Shown one piece after another: positions 1-6,644 of a DNA stretch of 64,000 nt. The number at the start of each line of letters is the position of its first letter. Position 1 is the stretch's first letter. Location: positions 868,001 through 932,000 of the forward strand of contig NZ_CP048649.1 of the NCBI RefSeq assembly GCF_010669305.1. The letters are read 5' to 3'. The notes beneath the pieces are model-generated. The model had not been told where the DNA came from and made no database searches. It saw nothing but the letters and a program-made list of their open reading frames with translations. The translations under genes and the position numbers were made by a program. This DNA comes from Aminipila butyrica (lineage in GTDB: Bacteria > Bacillota > Clostridia > Peptostreptococcales > Anaerovoracaceae).

Positions 1-747
1 GGGCTCGGCGATACCATACAGGCCTATTTATATTTCACACCAACGGTTATAGCTTACCGGGAGATTCTACCGGATATTCCTGAAGCTCCGCAGGCAGTAC
101 CCCCAGCAGACACAAAGGGCAGCTGCACCGATGTAATCAAATGGAGTGAGACAAAGTCACATACCTATACCGTTGGAAGTGGAGAAAATAAAAAGACAAG
201 AACTTGCAATCACGTGTACACTTACCAGAGCAAACTTTCATCATCAGCAACCTTGACAGCAGCTAAGCCTAATGGAAATAACACCACTTTTAAATCCGGA
301 TATGGCTTTTCAGTCAATGTAAATAACAGCATAGCAACCAGCCAGATCGGTAACAGCGGAGCATGTGGAAAAAGCTTGTCTAAAGCCAATAACAAGAAGC
401 CAGTACCCCCATCAGCAGCAGAGGTTCGGACCAGCGGGACGGTAAAAGTGAAAGGAGCAAAGGCAACACAGCCAAAGAATGTGGCATTGGCCAAAGGTGC
501 AACCACAGGCACTACCTCTAAATTTATAACGGCTGCCAACCCATTATCCCAGTATAAAAAGGCTCAAATCTATACTGATGTTGCGCTGAAAGGTACAAAG
601 CAAAAGCCAGTTAAACATAGCGTTACAGCCTATACTTATGGCGGTGGAGTAAATGGCGTGCAGTTCTGCAAATCCATACCGCTTACCTTTACTATTAATG
701 GCAATATGTATGAAGATGACTGGACAGTTGATAGAGTGCCGAAATAA
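1..747 (+). CDS. C-terminal part of a large protein of a mobile element (5' end outside window)
   Basis: The frame is open from base 1 to the TAA at 745-747, so this is the 3' end of a longer gene; no start with a ribosome binding site is visible. The 248 visible residues are rich in Ser, Thr, Lys, Gly and Asn, with a Pro-rich stretch (PDIPEAPQAVPP) near residues 25-36 and three cysteines, and no obvious membrane segment. This composition fits an extracellular or cell-surface protein. It lies just upstream of a relaxase gene, so it probably belongs to the same mobilizable or conjugative element. I do not recognise a family with confidence. Confidence 0.6.
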   Translation, partial: GLGDTIQAYLYFTPTVIAYREILPDIPEAPQAVPPADTKGSCTDVIKWSETKSHTYTVGSGENKKTRTCNHVYTYQSKLSSSATLTAAKPNGNNTTFKSGYGFSVNVNNSIATSQIGNSGACGKSLSKANNKKPVPPSAAEVRTSGTVKVKGAKATQPKNVALAKGATTGTTSKFITAANPLSQYKKAQIYTDVALKGTKQKPVKHSVTAYTYGGGVNGVQFCKSIPLTFTINGNMYEDDWTVDRVPK

Positions 748-1127
748 GCGGAGCGGGAACGAAATCAAGGGGGCAGGCTTGCCCATGGAGATTGCCGTTA
801 GGCAATACAATGGCTTGCTCCTTGATGGAGAGACACGGAATACACTTATCCTGCGGAGCAGACCTAGACAGGTTTGCTCCCTGCCACACGGCGAGTGGGA
901 GAAGTCAAGAGGGGGAACCCCCTCTTGTGGGTAAGGCATTGGGAGCGATGAGCGACCTTTGACAAGGGCGAAGCCCTAACCTCGTAGAGCGAACGGGGCA
1001 ACGAAGTTGCCCTAGTGAGATAGAGCAACAGAGAAAAAACGCACGTCGGTGACGTCGCGTTTTCTGCTCTTGTTGCTCTATAAAAAACTCTCACAACAAG
1101 CCATAAAAGAAAAGGAGCAAGACGGAT
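748..1127. other. Intergenic region with palindromes upstream of relaxase
   Basis: No credible gene lies in these 380 bases. They hold several short inverted repeats, for example GGGCGAAGCCC at 967-977, and end in the 60-nt palindrome described separately. Such a hairpin-rich segment immediately upstream of a MobV relaxase is where an origin of transfer is usually found. Confidence 0.5.
1021..1080. repeat. 60-nt imperfect palindrome, candidate oriT
   Basis: The outer arms TAGAGCAACA (1021-1030) and TGTTGCTCTA (1071-1080) are perfectly complementary. An A-rich/T-rich middle stem follows and the tip is ACGTC-GGT-GACGT. No T-run follows on either strand, so it is not a typical terminator. It sits about 48 bases before the relaxase start. 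MobV relaxases nick at hairpin-containing oriT sites close to their own gene, so an oriT is the favoured but unproven reading. Confidence 0.45.
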
Positions 1128-2336
1128 TTGAGTAGCCAAGTGGTAAGGGTGCAAGGCTTCAATAAAGGTTCGCTTAGTGCAATCGGCAAAGAAGTCGAGC
1201 GAGAACAGATTCAACACCGTAATCCCGATATTGATATAAAACGCACCCACTTAAATGAAATATATAAGCAGACGAAAAACGGCATGTATGCGGAATGGAA
1301 AGACGTTTGTAGTAACCTAAACGTAAGTAATGTTGACAAGCTTAAAAAAAAGGCTATAGCTTTTGAAGGCATGGTTATTACCTCTGATAAAGATTTTTTT
1401 GAAAAATTAGGGTATAGGTCGGGTCTTCCGCCACCAGAGAAGATTAAAAAGTTTTTTACCCTAGCATATACTTTTGCTATACAAGAAATTGGCTTTAAAG
1501 GAACTGATACTAACGTGCTTTCTGCTGTAGTTCATTATGATGAAACAACTCCACATCTACAGCTATACTATGTCCCTGTGGTTGATACTTGGAAAGAAAA
1601 AGTCTTACAAAGAGATAAAGACGGCAAAGTTTTAAAGAGCGATAGCGGCTCACCGATCCAAGCAAGGGACGATTCCGGTAAGCTTATTTGGAAAGTCATT
1701 AGGGATAGTGGAGACCGCAAGCTTTCAAGGGACAGCTTTTGGAAAAATAAAGGTGGAAATACCTCTTATACTAAATTGCAGGATAGATTCCATGAGCAGA
1801 TTGGTAAAGCCTACAATCTTGGACGAGGGGAAAAAGGAAGTACCAGGGAGCATACAACAAAGGCTCAATGGGAAATAGAAAAAATAGAGGCTTTAAAAAG
1901 CGAAAAACACGATTTAGAACGACAAATCCCTATTTCTAGCAGTACTGTCTTAGGAGTGCATGAAATCGCTAAAATAGAGCCAAAACAAGGGTTTGGTTGT
2001 ATAAAAAATGTAACTTTGAAAGAAATTGAACACCTAAAAGCAGAGGCTACGGAAAAGATTGTAATTGAAAGGGCTTTCGCCCTACAAAAATTTGAGAATG
2101 AATCCCTTTTAAAGAAACAACTTAATTATCAACAAAATGAAACAAATCACACAAAAATCAAAAAAGAAGCCACCTTGTTAAAAAAGCAAATAGCCCATAC
2201 TGAGCGAATTATCAACTCTACCCCTGAGCTGAAAAAAATGTTTGATACTGCATTAGAAGAAGATATGAAGAATAAACAGGACTGGTTGAGCAAGCTTAAC
2301 CCAGGCAATCAGAGAACAATAAATAAAAAATTATAA
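1128..2336 (+). CDS. MobV/Pre-family plasmid recombination (mobilization) relaxase
   Basis: The 402-residue protein matches the Mob_Pre/MobV relaxase type, which nicks oriT and pilots one strand during mobilization by a co-resident conjugation system. The N-terminus carries the family-like segment VVRVQGFNKGSLSAIGKEVER. Around residues 135-145 is VVHYDETTPHLQLYYVPV, corresponding to the HxDE...PHxH metal-binding motif of MobV enzymes; here the second part reads PHLQLYY, so one histidine seems replaced. The C-terminal half (about 240-390) is a charged coiled coil, also usual in the family. The TTG start at 1128 follows AAGGAGC at a good distance. The next small gene begins 14 bases after the stop. 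Confidence 0.85.
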   Translation: MSSQVVRVQGFNKGSLSAIGKEVEREQIQHRNPDIDIKRTHLNEIYKQTKNGMYAEWKDVCSNLNVSNVDKLKKKAIAFEGMVITSDKDFFEKLGYRSGLPPPEKIKKFFTLAYTFAIQEIGFKGTDTNVLSAVVHYDETTPHLQLYYVPVVDTWKEKVLQRDKDGKVLKSDSGSPIQARDDSGKLIWKVIRDSGDRKLSRDSFWKNKGGNTSYTKLQDRFHEQIGKAYNLGRGEKGSTREHTTKAQWEIEKIEALKSEKHDLERQIPISSSTVLGVHEIAKIEPKQGFGCIKNVTLKEIEHLKAEATEKIVIERAFALQKFENESLLKKQLNYQQNETNHTKIKKEATLLKKQIAHTERIINSTPELKKMFDTALEEDMKNKQDWLSKLNPGNQRTINKKL

Positions 2337-2350
2337 AAAAGGAGCGTTAT

Positions 2351-2629
2351 ATGATATTTGAAGTTACAGAAATATCAACTGGTGAAAAGCGAAAATTTAG
2401 CCTAAGAGACCTATATGCCGTAGAACTTAGTGAAATAGACCTTTCGCATAGTTGTTACAAGGACAGAGAAGAGGAAGCAAAAGAAGAACTGAATGGAATT
2501 TGGATAAATTTTGACGATTTTAATGAGGATTGGAAGTTGTCAGGTAATTGCTGCGGGAGTGGTCTTTATCCATGGTCTGTAAAAGATGACCTAAATCCTG
2601 ATTTAAAAATCAATGTCATAACGGCCTAA
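2351..2629 (+). CDS. Small acidic hypothetical protein of the mobilizable element
   Basis: A 92-residue acidic protein with an AAAGGAGCG ribosome binding site seven bases before its ATG, starting 14 bases after the relaxase stop and probably co-transcribed with it. It contains CCGSGLYPWSVKDDL near residues 74-88 and has no membrane segment. I do not recognise a family. It is the last gene before the terminator at 2786. Confidence 0.6.
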   Translation: MIFEVTEISTGEKRKFSLRDLYAVELSEIDLSHSCYKDREEEAKEELNGIWINFDDFNEDWKLSGNCCGSGLYPWSVKDDLNPDLKINVITA

Positions 2630-2785
2630 TGAATAGAAGAGAGGGCAAACTGAAGTTTATTCTATTAGGGGAAGTCAAAAAAGTAAAAAAACGACGATTT
2701 AAGCATTTTAATATTTGCCACGGAACAAGTATGCCAAAACTATATAAAAATCTCTTAAAAACGAAATTAAGAGCATATAAACCAC

Positions 2786-2818
2786 ATATGCACCTCTTGG
2801 CTGAGGTGCATATTTTTT
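2786..2818 (+). terminator. Intrinsic terminator of the mobilization operon
   Basis: An 11-bp stem (ATATGCACCTC / GAGGTGCATAT) with a six-base loop is followed by a run of T. It lies 160 bases after the small gene 2351-2629. Confidence 0.85.
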
Positions 2819-3011
2819 ACCTTAATAAAAATTTCCCCTATATAATTTTTATTAAAATAATAGAATTAAGTGTTTTCAATGGTTCTCGCAATTTTCATTT
2901 CCCCCATTTTTCCCACAAAAGTTATTAAATGATACAAAAGTTACTACAAGAAAATGTAAAATATCAAAAATTACAGAACTTACCATTACTCTTAAAAACG
3001 TTTAAATTTCA
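2819..3011. other. A+T-rich intergenic DNA
   Basis: From 2630 to the tRNA I see no credible gene apart from the terminator at 2786. A reading frame running from 2629 to 2928 crosses that terminator, has no ribosome binding site and has an A+T-rich composition, so I do not call it. Confidence 0.5.
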
Positions 3012-3049
3012 AGGAAAAGTAAAAGCCCGTTGCGTTTGCAACGGGCTTT
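3012..3049 (-). terminator. Terminator of tRNA-Arg
   Basis: A 12-bp perfect stem (AAAGCCCGTTGC / GCAACGGGCTTT) with a GTTT loop abuts the encoded CCA of the tRNA. Read on the minus strand it is followed by a T-rich tract. Confidence 0.85.
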
Positions 3050-3125
3050 GGTGCGCCATGAGGGATTCGAACCCCCGACCTTCACATTCGTAGTGTGCCA
3101 CTCTATCCAGCTGAGCTAATGGCGC
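3049..3125 (-). tRNA. tRNA-Arg (anticodon ACG)
   Basis: The minus strand folds into a standard cloverleaf: a 7-bp acceptor stem (GCGCCAT / ATGGCGC), a D-arm starting GCTCAGCTGGATA, an anticodon arm CACAC-TACGA-type with loop CTACGAA (anticodon ACG), and a T-arm with GGTTCGAATC. The 3' CCA is encoded. It is transcribed toward the mobilizable element on its left; tRNA 3' ends are common integration sites, but I see no integrase or att repeat that proves use here. Confidence 0.95.
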
Positions 3126-3534
3126 ATGCGCTTAAGCACGTTATTCATTATATAATATTAAGACGATCTTGTCAAACTTTTTAACAAGAAATGGGCATAT
3201 AAATTTCTTTGTTTAAATAAAAACAGAAATATAATTTGCAAAGATTGTCGTTAAATTTTGTCTTGCAGTCATTTGGAGATGTACTTGAGCAGATTTTTTG
3301 CTGTGTTGTCCGGCCATTTAATATTAAAATACGAGAATTTAATTTCAAAATGACAGAAAACTTCTGTTATTTTATAGGCAAACTCTTAGTTGTGACAAAG
3401 AGCTGTGAATGGTATAATAAATTCTATGGATTATATTGGGCTTTACCATCGGGCAGTGTTCATTGAAATATATGAAGGTAGCTGCTCATGGCATAGTTAC
3501 CTCATAAGCTATGGGGGATTGGGAGTGAATACAG
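3126..3534. other. Intergenic region upstream of DUF1836 gene
   Basis: About 410 bases without a convincing gene. A 76-codon frame inside (3236-3466) has no ribosome binding site and overlaps the promoter at 3390-3418, so I reject it. Confidence 0.5.
3390..3418 (+). promoter_or_regulatory. Sigma-A-type promoter for DUF1836 gene
   Basis: TTGTGA (3390-3395), a 17-base spacer and TATAAT (3413-3418). The next gene on this strand starts at 3535, leaving a ~110-base leader. Confidence 0.6.
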
Positions 3535-4029
3535 ATGGATGAATTAAAGGAATTGAAAAAAGCCTTACAGGAACAGCGACCCAACGAGTGGGAAGATATA
3601 CCAGATATTGATTTATACATGGATCAGGTGCTGAATTATATGGTCCGGCAGCATATTGGGCTGGAAAGTGGAGAGACACTTACATCAGCTATGGTTAACA
3701 ATTATATTAAGAAAGAGCTGCTGCCTCGAGCCAAGGGAAAGCGGTATGAACGGCAGCATATTGCGTATTTGACAGCTATCTGCCTCTTCAAACAGGTTTT
3801 ATCTGTTGATTCCACCAAGGAGCTGCTGGATAGTCAGTTAACGGATTCCGACATAAAGGGCTTTTATAAAAAATATCGCACCAAGTTGGATCAGTCCTAT
3901 AATGAGGTAGCTGAAAAAATAGATGAGAACATGGACAAGCAGGAGATTTCAGAGTTGGTGCTGGAATTAGCTGTTTCCAGTTATGCTCAGAAAATGGCCT
4001 GCGAGCGGTTGCTAGAACTTTTGGTTTAG
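3535..4029 (+). CDS. DUF1836 domain-containing protein
   Basis: A 164-residue soluble protein of the DUF1836 family, which is common in Clostridia and Bacilli and is thought to be DNA-binding. The family's MerR-like winged helix corresponds to residues about 40-95 here (LTSAMVNNYIKKELLPRAKGKRYERQHI). The ATG at 3535 follows GGGAGTG. It is a single-gene unit between its own promoter (3390) and a terminator (4061-4112). Target genes are unknown. Confidence 0.85.
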   Translation: MDELKELKKALQEQRPNEWEDIPDIDLYMDQVLNYMVRQHIGLESGETLTSAMVNNYIKKELLPRAKGKRYERQHIAYLTAICLFKQVLSVDSTKELLDSQLTDSDIKGFYKKYRTKLDQSYNEVAEKIDENMDKQEISELVLELAVSSYAQKMACERLLELLV

Positions 4030-4060
4030 CAAGGCCACGAAGGAATTTGTGACCTTTATG

Positions 4061-4114
4061 AATCCCCTGTCATAGTATATCTTATATATTTACTATGAAA
4101 GGGGATTTTGTTTT
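4061..4114 (+). terminator. Terminator of DUF1836 gene overlapping the cotJA leader
   Basis: Long imperfect arms AATCCCCTGTCATAGTA and TACTATGAAAGGGGATT are followed by TTTTGTTTT. The right arm also contains the AAAGGGGA that serves as ribosome binding site for cotJA, so terminator and cotJA translation start overlap. Confidence 0.65.
4071..4078 (+). promoter_or_regulatory. Possible sigma-E -10 element for cotJABC
   Basis: CATAGTAT resembles the mother-cell sigma-E -10 consensus CATAnnnT and would start transcription near 4085, just ahead of the ribosome binding site. In Bacillus cotJ is sigma-E dependent. I see no clear -35, so this is weak. Confidence 0.3.
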
Positions 4115-4700
4115 GAGAAACAACATGAGCGGGCCTGCAAAGGACGCGGTTTTCCGTAAGACAAATGAAAACCGTACAGAGCCTTATGTGGGTATGCCGA
4201 TATACTTAGATGATTCGTTCTTTGACTTCATGGGCGAAAACGGAATGGTTGAATGCCCTGCACCTAAGGAATCTGACGATGAAATGAACGAGGCAGCACC
4301 TATGCCGGCTCCAGAGACAGGAGGAGGGCAGACGCCGCCACAAGTGAGCCCAGCACCAGGACAACGGCCTTCACAGCCGGCACCAGCGCCGGGACAACGG
4401 CCTTCACAACCAGCACCAACGCCAGCGCCGGGACAACGGCCAGATTGCAGCAACGGAGGCAACTGGGACAATGGATGCAACGGAGGCGACAGAAGCAATG
4501 GGGGCAACTGGAATAATGGAGGCACCGGAGGCAATGGAGGCGGCACCAGACCGATGGACTGCGTAAGCGGCTGTCCGCTGGCGATGGCGTATGTGCCTTG
4601 GCAGCAGTGGACCACCACTTATGATATGGAAGAGGGATTTTCAGCGGGGACCATATTCCCTGAACTGGATTTACCGTTTTTAGGAGGTGCCTGTAAATGA
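4113..4700 (+). CDS. cotJA: Spore coat associated protein CotJA
   Basis: First gene of the cotJABC operon, encoding an inner spore-coat component made in the mother cell. The C-terminal ~45 residues (CPLAMAYVPWQQW... GTIFPELDLPFLG) are the clostridial CotJA signature. The N-terminal two thirds are low complexity: Pro-rich repeats GQRPSQPAP three times (about residues 70-105), then Gly/Asn-rich repeats containing NGGNW. This insert makes the protein about twice the usual CotJA length. I prefer the TTG at 4113, which has AAAGGGGA seven bases upstream; the ATG at 4095 lies inside the preceding terminator and ATG 4125 has no ribosome binding site. Its stop overlaps the start of cotJB by four bases. 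Confidence 0.85.
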   Translation: MRNNMSGPAKDAVFRKTNENRTEPYVGMPIYLDDSFFDFMGENGMVECPAPKESDDEMNEAAPMPAPETGGGQTPPQVSPAPGQRPSQPAPAPGQRPSQPAPTPAPGQRPDCSNGGNWDNGCNGGDRSNGGNWNNGGTGGNGGGTRPMDCVSGCPLAMAYVPWQQWTTTYDMEEGFSAGTIFPELDLPFLGGACK

Positions 4701-4945
4701 ATCGAGATGAATTGATGCTCCGGGTACAGATGTTGTCATTCGTGTTGGTAGATACCAATCTTTACTTAGACACTCATCCTGAAGATCGGGCGGCACTGGG
4801 CTTTTTTAACAAATATAATGCCTTATATGAGAACGCCAAGATGGAGTATGAGGCGAAGTTCGGGCCGCTGACTCCAGCGGGAACTAATGATACAAATACC
4901 TGGTCATGGATTGATGAACCATGGCCTTGGCAGAAGGAGGTTTAG
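4697..4945 (+). CDS. cotJB: Spore coat protein CotJB
   Basis: The 82-residue product matches CotJB in length and content: an N-terminal MNRDELMLRVQMLSFVLVDTNLYLDTHP segment, the central AALGFFNKYN, and a Trp-rich tail WSWIDEPWPW. CotJB and CotJC are needed for each other's assembly into the coat in Bacillus. The start overlaps the cotJA stop (ATGA-type) and is preceded by TTAGGAGGTG. The cotJC start follows two bases after its stop, so the three genes are translationally coupled. Confidence 0.9.
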   Translation: MNRDELMLRVQMLSFVLVDTNLYLDTHPEDRAALGFFNKYNALYENAKMEYEAKFGPLTPAGTNDTNTWSWIDEPWPWQKEV

Positions 4946-4947
4946 GT

Positions 4948-5055
4948 ATGTGGACTTATAATAAGAAATTGCAATTTCCAGTAAACATTAAAAATCCTAA
5001 TCCTGCTATGGCGAAGTATATTATTACTCAATACGGTGGACCATATCGCAAGTGA
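4948..5055 (+). pseudogene. cotJC: 5' fragment of cotJC, interrupted by prophage
   Basis: The ATG at 4948 has the AGGAGG of the cotJB end as ribosome binding site. Residues 1-31 (MWTYNKKLQFPV ... ITQYGG) are the normal CotJC N-terminus. After codon 31 the sequence enters the prophage and stops at 5053-5055 after PYRK. The rest of the gene, starting PDGELGATLRY, is found in the same frame at 45893. Joining the two at the shared GGACC gives an intact 199-residue CotJC, a Mn-catalase-like spore coat protein. Whether this is a permanent knock-out or a reversible split is discussed in the findings. Confidence 0.95.
5038..5042. other. attL core of the cotJC prophage
   Basis: GGACC, preceded by GGT, within codons 30-32 of cotJC. 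The right junction (45887-45894) reads GGAGGACC. The shared core is therefore five bases, or eight with one mismatch, typical of large serine recombinases, which use very short cores. It lies 20 bases from the end of the recombinase gene. Confidence 0.85.
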
Positions 5056-5061
5056 CTATGA

Positions 5062-6471
5062 TTAGAGATAAAAAAATATTTTCAAGAGTTCTCCAGGCCT
5101 TGAAAATTCAACCCTTTCCACACATCCACGGATTGCATCGTACTTGGCGTTAAAGTAATCTTTTTTGTAATTATCTGTAAGATTTAGAACCTTTACAAGC
5201 CCCTTGACCTTTTTCACCAGCTGGGAATTATCTACGGCCGGTTCCTTTATTTCATCAATCTTGGCTTGCAAATCGTCCACCAGGGCGGTCAATTTTGTCT
5301 TGTTAGCCGAATACTCTTCGGATGTGTCAATGCCCTCTAAAAAGGCAAGCTTGGCATTCTCAAACATGCGTCTATACCGTTGCTGCTCTTTGATTAGTAA
5401 TTCTTTTTCATTAACTAAATCATCATTTACAAAGGGGCGCACGTTCAATTCATATTCTTTTTTATTGTCTATATCGGACAAATACTCAATGATTGCCTGT
5501 TCTAACTTTGAAGCCTGTATAAAATGAGATATGCCGCATTTTCCCTTAGTGTAGCCGATGCACTGAAACCCATCGTGTATTTTGGAGTAAGACATAGTTG
5601 CGCCGCAATTTCCGCACTTAACAAGTCCGGACAAGTAATGCTTCTTAACATCCTTCGGCTTATCATTCTTCTTAAATGCTTTATGTTCTGAATGCAATTT
5701 TTCCTGCACCTGATTAAATAAATCTTCGGATATGATGGGCTTAAAGTCGGATTGTTTATTGATGCCGTTCCAAACTGCCCGGCCAATATATACTTGGTTT
5801 GAGAGCAGCCTTTTTATAAACCTATTTTCTATAGGGTTTCCGCGTTTCGTTTTCACCCCCATATCATTCAAAATCCTTGCTAGGGTCGTGATGCCGGTTC
5901 CGCCTAAATACCTTTCAAAAATGTATTGTACATACTTAGCCTCAGTCTCATTAACGGTCATGGGCTGACCTGGTGCTTTATCATAGCCAAAAGAAGGGGT
6001 GGACTGTATTTCTCCACGCAGCGCCTTCTCGGTCATACCTCGAACAACCTCACCACTTAGATTGATGCTGTAGTATTCGTCCATCCACTCTATGATTCTT
6101 TCTATAAGAGAACCAAAGGGACCGTCGATCAGGGGCTCAGACACGCTTTCTACGTCAATACCTAGCTGTTTTCTAAGCATGGACTTATATACGATACTCT
6201 CTTCCTGGTTCCTTGCAAAACGTGAAAATTTCCATAGAAGGATAACGTCAAAAGGCTTAGGGGTTTGCTTAGACAGCCCAATCATTTTATTAAACTCATC
6301 ACGCTTTTTTGTGCTGCGGCCTGTGATTCCTTCGTCAAGAAATATGTACTTGTCGTTTAAAATAATGTTATGCTTCGCTGCGTAATTCTTTATTTCTCTA
6401 AGCTGAGCATCCGGTGAATACTCTAGCTGATCATCTGTAGATACCCTTATATAGGCAGCACCTATTCTCAT
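5062..6471 (-). CDS. Large serine recombinase (prophage integrase)
   Basis: 469 residues. An N-terminal resolvase domain (about 1-150) carries the catalytic serine in YIRVST (Ser11) and the helix segment WKFSRFARN; a Recombinase domain (about 165-270) follows; then a zinc ribbon near 280-315 (KCGNCGA ... CIGYTKGKCG) and a coiled coil (about 350-415), the part that controls directionality in this family. It catalyses integration between attP and attB (cotJC) without host factors; excision should need a recombination directionality factor, which I cannot identify. It lies next to attL and is transcribed toward it. Upstream is an operator-like inverted repeat (6549-6597). Confidence 0.95.
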   Translation of the reverse strand: MRIGAAYIRVSTDDQLEYSPDAQLREIKNYAAKHNIILNDKYIFLDEGITGRSTKKRDEFNKMIGLSKQTPKPFDVILLWKFSRFARNQEESIVYKSMLRKQLGIDVESVSEPLIDGPFGSLIERIIEWMDEYYSINLSGEVVRGMTEKALRGEIQSTPSFGYDKAPGQPMTVNETEAKYVQYIFERYLGGTGITTLARILNDMGVKTKRGNPIENRFIKRLLSNQVYIGRAVWNGINKQSDFKPIISEDLFNQVQEKLHSEHKAFKKNDKPKDVKKHYLSGLVKCGNCGATMSYSKIHDGFQCIGYTKGKCGISHFIQASKLEQAIIEYLSDIDNKKEYELNVRPFVNDDLVNEKELLIKEQQRYRRMFENAKLAFLEGIDTSEEYSANKTKLTALVDDLQAKIDEIKEPAVDNSQLVKKVKGLVKVLNLTDNYKKDYFNAKYDAIRGCVERVEFSRPGELLKIFFYL

Positions 6472-6548
6472 ACCATCACATCCTTATCTAATTTTACTTA
6501 AAAATGGGCATAAAAATACCCGGGGCTATCAAAAACTTGATTTTTCCG

Positions 6549-6597
6549 GGCTGTAATGGTACAATCTACTTGCATTACGGGTTGTAATATTACAGCC
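6549..6597. promoter_or_regulatory. Operator-like inverted repeats upstream of the recombinase
   Basis: GGCTGTAAT (6549-6557) and ATTACAGCC (6589-6597) form a 9-bp inverted repeat, and the right part contains the perfect palindrome TGTAATATTACA (6583-6594). The repeated TGTAAT half-sites lie between the recombinase gene and gene 6645-7982, so a dimeric regulator could control recombinase expression here. Between this and 6645 there is also a GC-rich hairpin (6608-6626) followed by T-rich DNA on the plus strand. Confidence 0.5.
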
Positions 6598-6644
6598 TAT
6601 ATGATATTCGCTCCGGTTGCCGCCGGGGCGTTTGTTTTTTGTTT

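Noticed and set aside
2629..2928. 99-codon open frame after the mobilization genes
   Set aside because: It crosses a strong terminator, has no ribosome binding site and reads as A+T-rich noise.
3236..3466. 76-codon open frame upstream of DUF1836 gene
   Set aside because: No ribosome binding site and it overlaps the likely promoter.
4184..4758. Pro/Leu- or Cys/Leu-rich open frames on the minus strand within cotJA
   Set aside because: Shadows of the repetitive Pro/Gly codons of cotJA.
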